A stretch of DNA of 23,550 nt, taken from the NCBI GenBank assembly GCA_964513655.1, contig CAZENQ010000047.1, positions 1-23,550 on the forward strand, given 5' to 3'. This stretch comes from G020350405 sp964513655 (GTDB lineage: Bacteria; Planctomycetota; Phycisphaerae; Sedimentisphaerales; Anaerobacaceae). Below the pieces are notes generated by a model. That model was not told where the DNA came from, made no database searches, and was given only the letters and a program-made list of their open reading frames with translations. The position numbers and the translations under genes are program-made. This document shows, one piece after another, positions 15,249 to 23,270 of the stretch; the stretch's first letter is position 1; every line of letters starts with the position of its first letter.

Positions 15249-18200
15249 GTGCACAACTCCGTGAGAGTCTCGCTGCTGCTATTGGTATTGATAGCGGCCT
15301 TAGCCGCTCCACCTAAGCTCCACGCCTGTCCGATAGGCGACTTAAGCGGAGACTGCATAGTCAACTTCGAAGACCTCCAGATTTTCACCGAACAATGGCT
15401 GGACACCGGGGGCTCCGCAGACCTGGATGATGCCAACGGCATAAATATGATTGACTTCGCCATCTTCGCTGCAAACTGGCAGAAAAACGGCATCCCCCCA
15501 ATAGTCATAAACGAGATTCACTCCCGCCCGGACCTCAAAACAGAAAAGGTGGAATTTGTCGAACTTTACAACGCCGGCGACGAAACCGTCGATTTGTCCG
15601 GCTGGTATTTCTCCAGAGGAATTACCTCCACCTTCCCGCCGGGCACGCTGCTTGCCTCGGATGCCTACCTGGTCGTTGTCGAGGACTCCAACATGTTCGA
15701 CCCCAACTCCACCAGCGACGCCGACTTTGTGGCCAAGTGGCCCGGCGTCACGCACAACGGCATCTTTACAGGCAAGCTCGACAACGATGGAGAGAACATC
15801 GAATTACGCAACGCTCAGGGAATAGAAATCGACCAGGTGGATTACCAGCTCGGATTCCCTTGGCCCACCGTCGGTGATGCCGTGCCGGATGTCCCCCCGG
15901 GCGGTACCGGCCACTCAATGCAGTTGACCAATCCCGCCTTCGATAACGATTTGGGCGGTGCCTGGCGCTCGGCCTTGCCGACACCAAAGGCACAAAACAC
16001 TGCCGTCTTCGCTACCAACATCCCGCCTCGGATTCGCCAGGTAAATCACTCGCCCGAACAGCCCACTTCAAGCGATACAGTAACCATCACCTGCAAGGTG
16101 ACCGACCCGAATGGTGTTGCCGAACCAAATGGCGTAATGCTGCAGTATCAAATTGTCGAACCCGGCAGTTATATCCGTTATCAATATACCATTCCGGAAA
16201 ACCCTACTCTCTACCTTGACCCTGCGTATGATGTAGGTTGGGTTAACGCCCCAATGCACGATGATGGCCTAAATGGCGACCAGGTCTCTGACGACGATAC
16301 CTACACCGTCCAAATACCTGGCTCCGTCCAGGTACACCGCCGGTTAATCCGATACCGTATCACCGTCGAAGATACAGTTGGTAACTCGGTTAAGGTGCCC
16401 TATGCCGATGACGCCCAGCCCAATTTCGCGTATTTCGTCCATGACGGTGTACCTTCTTGGAGCGGTGCCATAAAGCCCGGTGACCCGCCCCCGCTTGGCA
16501 CGGTGGTTGAGTACGGCACCGACGTCATGCGCTCCCTGCCTGTCTATCATCTCCTTGCCAAGTTTGAGGATGTCTGCGACTCCACCTGGGACCTCAACTA
16601 CTCGGGCAGTGAATACCTCTGGACAGGTACCTTGGTCTATGATGGCAGGGTCTACGACAATATCCGGTTCCGGGCCCGGGGCGGCACGCATCGCTACGAC
16701 AGTGGCAAAAACATGTGGAAAATCGATTTCAACCGCGGCCACTATTTCCGTGCCCGCGACGACTACGGCCGAAGATATGATATCACCTGGGACAAGCTCA
16801 ACCTCTCCTCCACCTGCCAGAACCCCGGCTGGGAAATACGCGGAAAAGATGGAATGTTTGAAGGCGTCGGATACAGACTCTTCAACATGGCCGGCGTCCC
16901 CGGCCCAAAGACTCACTGGGCACAGTTCCGTATCATAGATGGTGCCGCCGAATCCGGCCCGACACAGTACGATGGAGACTTCTGGGGACTCTACCTCATA
17001 GTAGAGCAGATGGACGGACGTTTCCTCGACGAGCACAAACTGCCCGACGGAAATTTATACAAGATGGGAGACGACGAACTAAATAACCAGGGACCAACCC
17101 ATCCAAGTGACGGCTCCGACCTCGATGATTTCGAGGATGGCTTAAACAAAAAGCCCTCTCCTCCCACCGAATGGTGGCCCGCCAATGTTGATATACTACG
17201 CTATTATAGCTTCCGCACTGTCTGCGAAGGAATCCACCATTACGATATGGGAAGCAAGAACTACTTCTACTATCATCACCCCATAACCGACATCTGGTCC
17301 ATATTTCCCTGGGACCTCGACCTTACCTGGGACGACACCATGTACGACAGCGGCCAAGACGGAGAAGAACCGTTTATGGGAAGTGGCCTCTGGGACAAAA
17401 CTGACTTCGCAATTATGCGAAACAATCGGATTCGCGAAATTCGAGACCTTCTCTTCAACACTGACCAGGCCTGGAAACTCATCGACGAATACGCCAACGT
17501 CATCGATGACCCCAACGCGGCCGGCCTTTCATTCGTCTATGCAGACCGCGCCCTCTGGGACTACAGCCCAAACATAAACAATACCGGATACTTCTTCACC
17601 CAGCAAATATACACCGGCGATTTCAACGGCCTCGTCCAGCTTATGAAAGACTACGTCGTCTGGCGCTCCGAAGGCTCAGGCCCCACCGACCTAACCTTGG
17701 ATGAGCTCGCCGCCGATTCGGACATCCCGAACAAGCCGACGATTAGCGCTACCGGCGACCCGAACTTCCCAATAAACAACCTCACCTTCCAAACCAGCGT
17801 CTTCAGCGACCCGCAGGGTGCCGGCACCTTCGCCGCCTTCAAATGGAGAATAGCTGAGGTAACTGATAGTAACGCCCCCAAATATAACCCCATCGACCCG
17901 GGAATATACGAAATCGACACCATTTGGGAAAGCCCGGAGATAACCAATGCCGGCACAACCACCATTACCATCCCGGCTAGCGCAGTCAAGGTCGGCCATA
18001 GTTACCGCGTCCGCTGCCGCCACAAAGACGATACAGACCGCTGGGGCCACTGGTCGGACCCAATCCAGTTTATAACAACAGAAGCCCTCTCAGCAGGCAT
18101 CCTCAGTTACCTTCGCATAACCGAGATGATGTACAATCCCGCCGCCGGAGGCAGCTACGGCAACGATGAATACGAGTTCATCGAACTAACCAACACCGGC

Positions 18201-19595
18201 CCAAACACCCTCGATTTGACCTATCTGTCCTTCACCGACGGCATCACGTTCGATTTCAATGACAGCAACGTCACCAGCCTTGACCCCTGCGACTTTGCCT
18301 TGGTCGTAAGCAACCAGCCCGCCTTCGAATCACGCTATGGCACGGGCATCTCTTCCAAAATCGCCGGGCGCTACACCGGCCATCTGGCCAACGAAGGAGA
18401 GCACGTAGAACTAACCGACTACTGGAATGGCATCATTGCCGAATTCGGCTATGAGGACGGCCGAGGCTGGCCTTTAGCCGCTGATGGTGTAGGACATTCT
18501 CTTGTGCCTGTGGATTCAGCCATATCGGGCGAGCCTAATGGCTCACTTAAATATGGTGGTAATTGGAGACAAAGCACCTACATCGGCGGCTCGCCCGCTG
18601 CTGATAATCCCGCTGCGATAACGACTGTTGTCATCAACGAGATTATGGCACACACCGATTATAATGTGCCACCACACGACTCCAACGACTGGATAGAACT
18701 CTACAATACCACGGGCTCAGGGATAAATCTGACCGACTGGTACCTAAGCGACGACCTCGATAACCTAACGAAATATGCCATACCGGGAACTTCAATTTCC
18801 GGCTACGGCCGGGTCAGCTTCGATGAGGTTACCGGCTTCAACCAGGACCCCTGCAGCCCCAATGGCTTTGGCCTGAACAAGGCCGGAGATGAGGTTGTAT
18901 TGTCTTATCTGCCCGGCAACCCCAACGACCGCATAGTCGACTGTATCAGATTCAAGGGCCAGGAGAATTATATATCTCTCGGCCGTTATCCCAATGGCGG
19001 CTCCTACTTCTTCCACATGACCCCATCGAGAGATGCTACAAACGTAACACCAAATCAGTCTCCTGTGGTTATAAGCGAGATAATGTATCATCCAATAGAC
19101 CCCAACGATGAATACGTCGAGCTTTATAATCCTACAGGATCAACCGTCAACCTATGGAACGCCACCGACACCTGGCGCCTGCGTGGGATCGGAAATAATG
19201 ATTACTACTTCCCGGCCTCAACCTCTATTTCCAGTGGGGCAAGAATAATATTAGTAGGCTTCGACCCCGTTATGGACCCTGTCGCCCTCGATGCCTTCGA
19301 AGCCGCATACGGAACCGGCGAGCTTACACCAAATGTGCATATCTTCGGCCCATGGGACGGAAACCTCTCCAACGGCAGCGAACGTATCGCCCTGGAAAAA
19401 CCTCAGGCGCCTGACTTCCCGGACATAGATATCTCTTGGGTCATTGTCGATGAAGTAATCTACGGCGACTATTCACCCTGGCCGGAGACTCCGGATGGCT
19501 ATGGTGACTGCCTCGAAAGAGTTTCAACCGCCGCCGACAAGTCCGGCAACGACCCAACAAACTGGACCGTCGCCTTGCCTTTACAGAACTGGTAA
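15249..19595 (+). CDS. Secreted dockerin / CotH kinase-like / lamin-tail multidomain protein
   Basis: A 1448-aa exported protein. The order of parts is: signal peptide (1-26, ending LHA before a Cys); dockerin-like Ca-binding pair (about 29-84, GDLSGDCIVNFEDL then DLDDANGINMIDF); lamin-tail domain 1 (about 84-254, VINEIHSRPD); an Ig-like stretch (about 257-410); a CotH domain (about 429-808); an Ig/Fn3-like stretch (about 827-940); and three more lamin-tail domains from about 953, 1127 and 1271 (LRITEMMY, VVINEIM, VVISEIMYHP). The CotH part keeps K491 (NMWKIDF), WGLYLIVEQMD, D666 with N671 (HHYDMGSKNYFYY) and PWDLD (D689, D691), the residues expected for ATP and metal binding in this atypical kinase family. 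Start GTG 15249 is chosen for AAGGAG 8 nt before it and the signal peptide; the frame stays open 29 codons upstream. No C-terminal sorting signal is seen. Substrate unknown. Confidence 0.88.
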   Translation: MHNSVRVSLLLLVLIAALAAPPKLHACPIGDLSGDCIVNFEDLQIFTEQWLDTGGSADLDDANGINMIDFAIFAANWQKNGIPPIVINEIHSRPDLKTEKVEFVELYNAGDETVDLSGWYFSRGITSTFPPGTLLASDAYLVVVEDSNMFDPNSTSDADFVAKWPGVTHNGIFTGKLDNDGENIELRNAQGIEIDQVDYQLGFPWPTVGDAVPDVPPGGTGHSMQLTNPAFDNDLGGAWRSALPTPKAQNTAVFATNIPPRIRQVNHSPEQPTSSDTVTITCKVTDPNGVAEPNGVMLQYQIVEPGSYIRYQYTIPENPTLYLDPAYDVGWVNAPMHDDGLNGDQVSDDDTYTVQIPGSVQVHRRLIRYRITVEDTVGNSVKVPYADDAQPNFAYFVHDGVPSWSGAIKPGDPPPLGTVVEYGTDVMRSLPVYHLLAKFEDVCDSTWDLNYSGSEYLWTGTLVYDGRVYDNIRFRARGGTHRYDSGKNMWKIDFNRGHYFRARDDYGRRYDITWDKLNLSSTCQNPGWEIRGKDGMFEGVGYRLFNMAGVPGPKTHWAQFRIIDGAAESGPTQYDGDFWGLYLIVEQMDGRFLDEHKLPDGNLYKMGDDELNNQGPTHPSDGSDLDDFEDGLNKKPSPPTEWWPANVDILRYYSFRTVCEGIHHYDMGSKNYFYYHHPITDIWSIFPWDLDLTWDDTMYDSGQDGEEPFMGSGLWDKTDFAIMRNNRIREIRDLLFNTDQAWKLIDEYANVIDDPNAAGLSFVYADRALWDYSPNINNTGYFFTQQIYTGDFNGLVQLMKDYVVWRSEGSGPTDLTLDELAADSDIPNKPTISATGDPNFPINNLTFQTSVFSDPQGAGTFAAFKWRIAEVTDSNAPKYNPIDPGIYEIDTIWESPEITNAGTTTITIPASAVKVGHSYRVRCRHKDDTDRWGHWSDPIQFITTEALSAGILSYLRITEMMYNPAAGGSYGNDEYEFIELTNTGPNTLDLTYLSFTDGITFDFNDSNVTSLDPCDFALVVSNQPAFESRYGTGISSKIAGRYTGHLANEGEHVELTDYWNGIIAEFGYEDGRGWPLAADGVGHSLVPVDSAISGEPNGSLKYGGNWRQSTYIGGSPAADNPAAITTVVINEIMAHTDYNVPPHDSNDWIELYNTTGSGINLTDWYLSDDLDNLTKYAIPGTSISGYGRVSFDEVTGFNQDPCSPNGFGLNKAGDEVVLSYLPGNPNDRIVDCIRFKGQENYISLGRYPNGGSYFFHMTPSRDATNVTPNQSPVVISEIMYHPIDPNDEYVELYNPTGSTVNLWNATDTWRLRGIGNNDYYFPASTSISSGARIILVGFDPVMDPVALDAFEAAYGTGELTPNVHIFGPWDGNLSNGSERIALEKPQAPDFPDIDISWVIVDEVIYGDYSPWPETPDGYGDCLERVSTAADKSGNDPTNWTVALPLQNW

Positions 19596-19624
19596 ATCCC
19601 CGACAGAACAGAAAAACCAAAAAC

Positions 19625-20704
19625 TCACCAGCCGGTATTCTTCAAATCTCGCTGCATCTTGGGCCACGCCGTTTCAGCCAGAGGCCCCGCCCCTTTAATC
19701 GCATAAAGCACCCCCGACACACCGCCACATACATATACAGTCCCATCCACACCAATATTAGGGCTTGTCCGCGTCTCATCTTGCCCTAATACTCTTGTCT
19801 TCCATCGAAGCGTCCCGTCCGCACCGATCACAGGTGAAGCCCACACCTCGCCATACGTCCTAAACTGCCACTTCAACTCGTAGGTCTTCCCCAAATCTCT
19901 TAAGGCGTAAACCTTGCCGCTGTTCGAACCGAAATAGACTGCCCCGTCCGCATCGATTGCCGCTGACGACCAAATCTCTTCGAATTCACCTTTTCTATTT
20001 TTCGTGGCAAACTTCCACTTCACCCTTACCCTGTTTCCTTCGTCCCGCAGAGCGTAAAAATATCCCTTAAAGCTCCCTATGTAGATTGTGCCATTCGCCC
20101 CGATTGCGGCATTGGCGAAGAACGCCGTTCGCTCCGTGCCCGTCTCTTCCTCGTCTCGGAATATCCACTTCAGTGTCCCGTCAGGATTAATAGCAAAGAA
20201 CCTGTCATCTCCGATATCACCTACGTTGCCCTCGAACCAGTCGCCCGTGCCAATGTAAATTGTTCCATCGGCGCCGATGGCCGCAGACGACACAATCCCG
20301 CCCCCGCCCCTTGGAATCGTATATGTCCACATAACTTCGCCGTTGGATGGGTTTACACAATAAACCTCACCCGGCGAATTGTGCGTGCCGAAATACATCC
20401 TTTTCCCATCCGCCGTCAGCGTCGGTGATGATTCAGCAAGGTCGCAGCCCCCGAACACCTTTCTCCACTTCACTGAGCCATCCGGATTTATGGCAAACAT
20501 ATTACCGTATAAATCACCTTGGTAAATTGTCCCGTCAGCACCTATAGCCGGGCTGCACCAGTCAACCTCCCCCACATTCACCGACCAAATAACCCCCCCT
20601 TCGGCAATCGATGGTCGAACGCCGGCCTTTTCCCTCTGGTCGCCACAGCCCCCCGCTAACACCACCGCGGCTATAACAATAATTGCAAAACTCTTCTGAA
20701 CCAT
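19625..20704 (-). CDS. PQQ-like beta-propeller repeat lipoprotein
   Basis: A 359-aa protein with a lipoprotein signal peptide (hydrophobic residues about 6-16, then LAGGC). The body is a series of propeller units with the pattern SPAIGADGTIYxG...YAINPDGTxKW, seen as IGADGTIYQG, LTADGKRMYFG, IGADGTIYIG, IGANGTIYIG, IDADGAVYFG and IGVDGTVYVC. Such PQQ-like/WD-type repeats form a beta-propeller, usually a binding scaffold; no quinoprotein catalytic motif is visible. One unit near the C-terminus is shortened: IGADGT runs straight into LRWKTRV with the sheet between them missing. ATG 20704 is preferred over a TTG four codons upstream, though the ribosome binding site is weak. It converges on the CotH gene with 29 nt between stops and no clear terminator. 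Confidence 0.85.
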   Translation of the reverse strand: MVQKSFAIIVIAAVVLAGGCGDQREKAGVRPSIAEGGVIWSVNVGEVDWCSPAIGADGTIYQGDLYGNMFAINPDGSVKWRKVFGGCDLAESSPTLTADGKRMYFGTHNSPGEVYCVNPSNGEVMWTYTIPRGGGGIVSSAAIGADGTIYIGTGDWFEGNVGDIGDDRFFAINPDGTLKWIFRDEEETGTERTAFFANAAIGANGTIYIGSFKGYFYALRDEGNRVRVKWKFATKNRKGEFEEIWSSAAIDADGAVYFGSNSGKVYALRDLGKTYELKWQFRTYGEVWASPVIGADGTLRWKTRVLGQDETRTSPNIGVDGTVYVCGGVSGVLYAIKGAGPLAETAWPKMQRDLKNTGW

Positions 20705-20792
20705 AGAAACTGCCAAACCGATACCGCTTGCCGCTTAACGCAGAATCTTAAACACATACTGTATTGAACCCGACCAATATTAAACGCTTAAC

Positions 20793-20815
20793 CACAAATC
20801 GCAAATGACAAATTG
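20793..20815 (+). repeat. AT-rich intergenic repeat, copy 1
   Basis: A 23-nt stretch starting CACAAATC matches, in inverted orientation, a stretch on the other side of the OsmC gene at 18 of 23 positions. An 11-mer GAATCTTAAAC also occurs near both copies (20743-20753 and 21739-21749). Sequence is AT-rich and repetitive, so chance or simple-sequence origin is possible. Confidence 0.35.
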
Positions 20816-20869
20816 AATTCCCGCGTTCGCTCCGCGCACATCAATCCTCCCCCCTGGATTTGGTTCTTG

Positions 20870-20893
20870 AATCTTAGCTCGACAGCTCAGATT
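20870..20893 (-). terminator. Stem-loop downstream of the OsmC gene
   Basis: AATCTTAGCT (20870-20879) pairs with AGCTCAGATT (20884-20893), nine of ten bases, around a 4-nt loop. It begins 45 nt after the OsmC stop. No T-run follows on the - strand, so it could be a factor-dependent terminator or an mRNA 3'-end stabiliser rather than an intrinsic terminator. Confidence 0.35.
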
Positions 20894-20937
20894 ACACAAT
20901 GTCGCTCGTTCCGGACGACGCCCTCGCCCATTACGTG

Positions 20938-21528
20938 TTATCCCGTGGCCGAAGCTGCTTCCACACCTGCTGTCTCTAACGTAACATCAACCGGCACAGG
21001 ACGACTGACCGTGTTAAACACCGGCGACCGCTTCTGAGCATACTCGCAAAGCTCCTCAAGCTTCTCGCGCGGCGCATCGGACTTGACCTTGCACTTCACT
21101 CGAATCTGCTGAAAATTGCTCGGCACGTCCTCATTCACACCCATAAAGCCGTTCAGGTCAAGGTCGCCCTCTAATTCAAACTCCAGCTCGTCTATCTTCA
21201 CGCCTTGCGCCGCTGCATGAAAGATAAAACTCATGTTTAGGCATGTTCCTAACGCATGCAGAAGCGCCTCCGTCGCATTCGGACCGTAGTTGCTTCCAAG
21301 CAGGCTCGTCGGCTCATCACCCTCTACCAAATGGGCCCTTGCCCGCGATGTGTCCTCCTGACCTCCGGCCCAGAAGCCCTTGATTGTTGTATGGCAATGC
21401 GCGCCACTTATCCACTTGTTCTTCGCCCGGAATATGTACCTGCCGGCATCGGGATTGTCCTTAAGGTCGTCCGTGCAGCCCCGAAGCTGCTCGACTTTCA
21501 GCCCGTTTAAAGTTTCTTCTTCCGCCAT
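20938..21528 (-). CDS. OsmC family protein
   Basis: A 196-aa OsmC/Ohr-fold protein. The conserved helix PNATEALLHALGTCLNMSF carries C96, the usual peroxidatic cysteine, and SPVFNTVSRPVPVDV is the usual C-terminal block. In classical OsmC and Ohr enzymes a second cysteine starts that block (CPV); here it is S168, so a two-cysteine peroxidase cycle like that of Ohr looks unlikely. Family members reduce organic hydroperoxides, and one-cysteine members are poorly characterised. ATG 21528 is chosen because a near-perfect ribosome binding site lies 8 nt upstream; the GTG at 21537 lies inside that site and is not the start. Residues 1-30 precede the usual domain start. The gene appears monocistronic. 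Confidence 0.88.
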   Translation of the reverse strand: MAEEETLNGLKVEQLRGCTDDLKDNPDAGRYIFRAKNKWISGAHCHTTIKGFWAGGQEDTSRARAHLVEGDEPTSLLGSNYGPNATEALLHALGTCLNMSFIFHAAAQGVKIDELEFELEGDLDLNGFMGVNEDVPSNFQQIRVKCKVKSDAPREKLEELCEYAQKRSPVFNTVSRPVPVDVTLETAGVEAASATG

Positions 21529-21531
21529 CTT

Positions 21532-21543
21532 AATCACCTCCTT
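21532..21543 (-). promoter_or_regulatory. Extended Shine-Dalgarno sequence of the OsmC gene
   Basis: On the - strand AAGGAGGTGATT matches 11 of 12 bases of the full complement of the 16S rRNA 3' end. GGAGG ends 8 nt before the ATG. It decides the start and suggests strong translation. Confidence 0.8.
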
Positions 21544-21577
21544 TTCACATAACTGATACTGACATCTTTTTATCGCC

Positions 21578-21596
21578 GCCCGGCAAACCGCCAGGC
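21578..21596 (-). other. Small hairpin in the OsmC leader
   Basis: On the - strand GCCTGGC pairs with GCCGGGC (one G-U pair) around a 5-nt loop, about 50-68 nt before the OsmC start. It does not match a riboswitch class I can name. Confidence 0.3.
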
Positions 21597-21894
21597 TGGC
21601 TCCTGACCTATCTATATGTACGTCATACCATCCAATTCATCAATCGGGGCCGCTCCCGTTTTTATTATCCGCTTAACTACTACGAACGCCGTAGGCAAAT
21701 CCACTACGCCGTACCAACCCCAAAGCCCAAATTACGTCGAATCTTAAACTCCGCAATCTGAAATCTGAGATTTGTGATTTGAAATGCCGCTTGCGGCTTA
21801 CCCCCCTAACGCCGCCTCCGCTTGCCCCTTTCCCCCCCTGTCCCCGAGAATCCACCCCTTGCTTAGGAACAGGGGATCCAATGCGCCCGCCTAT
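21597..21894. other. Intergenic stretch upstream of the OsmC gene
   Basis: About 300 nt with no convincing gene. It holds an AT-rich repeat (21754-21776), the 11-mer GAATCTTAAAC, and C-rich runs around 21799-21845. Any promoter for the OsmC gene must be here, but I see no good match. A 60-codon open frame on the - strand reads through the repeat and the C-runs and is judged spurious. Confidence 0.4.
21754..21776 (-). repeat. AT-rich intergenic repeat, copy 2
   Basis: Inverted partner of the 23-nt stretch at 20793-20815 (18 of 23 identical). The two copies bracket the OsmC gene. The local sequence is a chain of GATTTG/AATCTG-like units, which resembles dispersed intergenic repeats rather than insertion-sequence ends. 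Confidence 0.35.
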
Positions 21895-22896
21895 CTAATT
21901 GTGGGTTCCCCTGCTCGTTTTTGGCCTACTTGTTTCAGCGCCCCTTCTATCTATCACCCTTATTGTATCTGTTCCTTCAAAGTAAGTTCCGTCCATAAGG
22001 CGGCCGGTGACTGTAAGCTCGACCTCCCCCGGCTCCAGAATCTCCTGAAGCTGCGAGCGAGCAAACTTCGCCATTACAATGTTTTGCCTTTCGTTAAACC
22101 ATATCCATTCGGCCGGCACTTCGTCCTCAAGCAAAACGGTCCTCGAATTAACATCAGCGACATTGTAATCTTCCAGCAGCCAAATCTTACAGTTAATCCA
22201 TTTGCCTTTGCTTGCCAGATTAAGTGACTCAGGTTTTATGTCCACCTCGACGTAAACAATTGGAATTAAGTTTACGTGCGAATATGTTTTGGAGGTATTG
22301 AAGTTGATGCTGAATGGGGTACCATCACGCCAAAAACCAGTTACAAAGCCATATCCATAGGTTCCACCGGTGGCAGTTTTAAATAAGTCGTAGCCAAAAA
22401 TATTTATGGCCCCGGATTCCCATGTATTAAGAGAATCGGTTACGACACCACCGTAAAGGTTGAGAGTACCTGAGTCACCAGCTCGCGCATATTTAGTAGT
22501 ACCGCCAGTCATATTTACCGTCCCAAAAGAACCTCTCGCAGAAAGGGAGACGACACTGGCAGTGCCGGAGAGGATTACCGTCGCGGAGTCCGAAGCTGAC
22601 GCGCCGTGCACATAACCGCCTGATACGTTAGCGGTGCTGAATTCGTGGGCATCGAGAGTACTTACATAGCCACCGGTGACGTTTAAAGTACTGGCATCAT
22701 AGGTTCCCATCCTGTCAACGTTGCCGCCAAGCATATCTACTATTGTGTCATCGTTGTAGATGGACACATTGTTCCACTCTTCGCCATCGACTATCTGCCC
22801 GCTCGAAGTAAAAATCTTGTCCTCCGCAGCGACTCCCGTCTCACATGCCGTAAGAATGATTCCCACCGCTATAGTTACCCAAATCTTGGCTTTCAT
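21895..22896 (-). CDS. Exported beta-solenoid repeat protein
   Basis: A 333-aa protein with an N-terminal signal sequence. Two cleavage modes are possible: lipoprotein (LTAC, C18) or ordinary (after GVAA, about residue 24). Residues 51-170 are about seven units of 18-20 residues, each starting with a short beta strand and turn (TLNVTGGYV, TANVSGGYV, TVNMTGGTT, TLNLYGGVV), the pattern of a right-handed beta-solenoid. After a linker, residues 216-316 form a separate domain beginning VEVDIKPESLNL and ending GTDTIRVID, a module I associate with secreted planctomycete proteins, function unknown. The C-terminus is short and basic with no sorting signal. AAAGGA lies about 9 nt before the ATG. It has its own near-consensus promoter. 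A structural or binding role on the cell surface is the likeliest reading. Confidence 0.75.
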   Translation of the reverse strand: MKAKIWVTIAVGIILTACETGVAAEDKIFTSSGQIVDGEEWNNVSIYNDDTIVDMLGGNVDRMGTYDASTLNVTGGYVSTLDAHEFSTANVSGGYVHGASASDSATVILSGTASVVSLSARGSFGTVNMTGGTTKYARAGDSGTLNLYGGVVTDSLNTWESGAINIFGYDLFKTATGGTYGYGFVTGFWRDGTPFSINFNTSKTYSHVNLIPIVYVEVDIKPESLNLASKGKWINCKIWLLEDYNVADVNSRTVLLEDEVPAEWIWFNERQNIVMAKFARSQLQEILEPGEVELTVTGRLMDGTYFEGTDTIRVIDRRGAETSRPKTSRGTHN

Positions 22897-22935
22897 AATT
22901 CGTGTCCTTTCCGCATTATTGCCCGGTTGTTGCGT

Positions 22936-22964
22936 ATTATACCATAACCCCTCATTTTAGTCAA
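22936..22964 (-). promoter_or_regulatory. Near-consensus promoter of the beta-solenoid gene
   Basis: On the - strand TTGACT (22964-22959), a 17-nt spacer and a perfect TATAAT (22941-22936) with an upstream TG give an extended -10 promoter. The leader to the ATG is about 30 nt. The -35 overlaps the stop codon that ends the upstream gene remnant. Confidence 0.7.
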
Positions 22965-23270
22965 GCATTTCTCGGACCCTCGCCCACCAAAAACCCCCCG
23001 CCCCCGGCTGCCGTTGTCGGCGCTAAGCTGACGTCCTCCGGCAGCACAATCTCCCACGCATAGCTGTAGCTGCTGTTACAACTCGGGTCGCCAATCGACA
23101 AAACACTCGCAGTCAGAGTAGAACTCGTCCTGCTTGGCAAATTCTGATACATCCACAATTCATCTAAACCAAAATCACCAGACAGCGAATTCTCCCACGC
23201 CAACCGCGGGTAGTCCCCCCCAAATCCTCCCCACCGGCCCTCCGGTCTCCGGCAGCCCCTTGAAAATCAC
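22961..23270 (-). pseudogene. Frame-broken remnant of a secreted planctomycete-type protein
   Basis: Two protein-like stretches lie in different frames. The first (23270 down to about 23222) reads VIFKGLPETGGPVGRIWG. The second (about 23214 down to 22961) reads DYPRLAWENSLSGDFGLDEL, then an Ig-like segment LTASVLSIGDPSCNSS and YAWEIVLPEDVSLAPTT, then loses sense after a second G-rich run. The frame changes at a run of seven C on the + strand (23215-23221); with six the two stretches would join. YPRLAWE is a familiar end of repeat domains in secreted planctomycete proteins, and the second part resembles their Ig-like modules. No start or secretion signal is left. It could also be a sequencing error in a homopolymer, but the short 5' part and lost 3' end argue for decay. 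Confidence 0.45.

Noticed and set aside
15336..15338. Lipoprotein cleavage at LHAC in the CotH-type protein
   Set aside because: His at -2 is unusual and the Cys belongs to the common start of the dockerin-like module, so ordinary signal-peptide cleavage is preferred.
16344..17036. 230-codon frame on the - strand
   Set aside because: It is antisense to the CotH domain, which has clear conserved motifs.
20717..20937. Possible tRNA or small RNA in the gap after the propeller gene
   Set aside because: No cloverleaf or T-loop sequence could be fitted; only a stem-loop and repeats are visible.
20743..21776. Insertion-sequence ends around the OsmC gene
   Set aside because: No transposase or target-site duplication is seen and the repeats are imperfect and AT-rich; kept only as a repeat observation.
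21673..21855. 60-codon frame on the - strand (contains KSQISDF)
   Set aside because: It reads through the AT-rich repeat and C-runs; such peptides are typical spurious translations of intergenic repeats.
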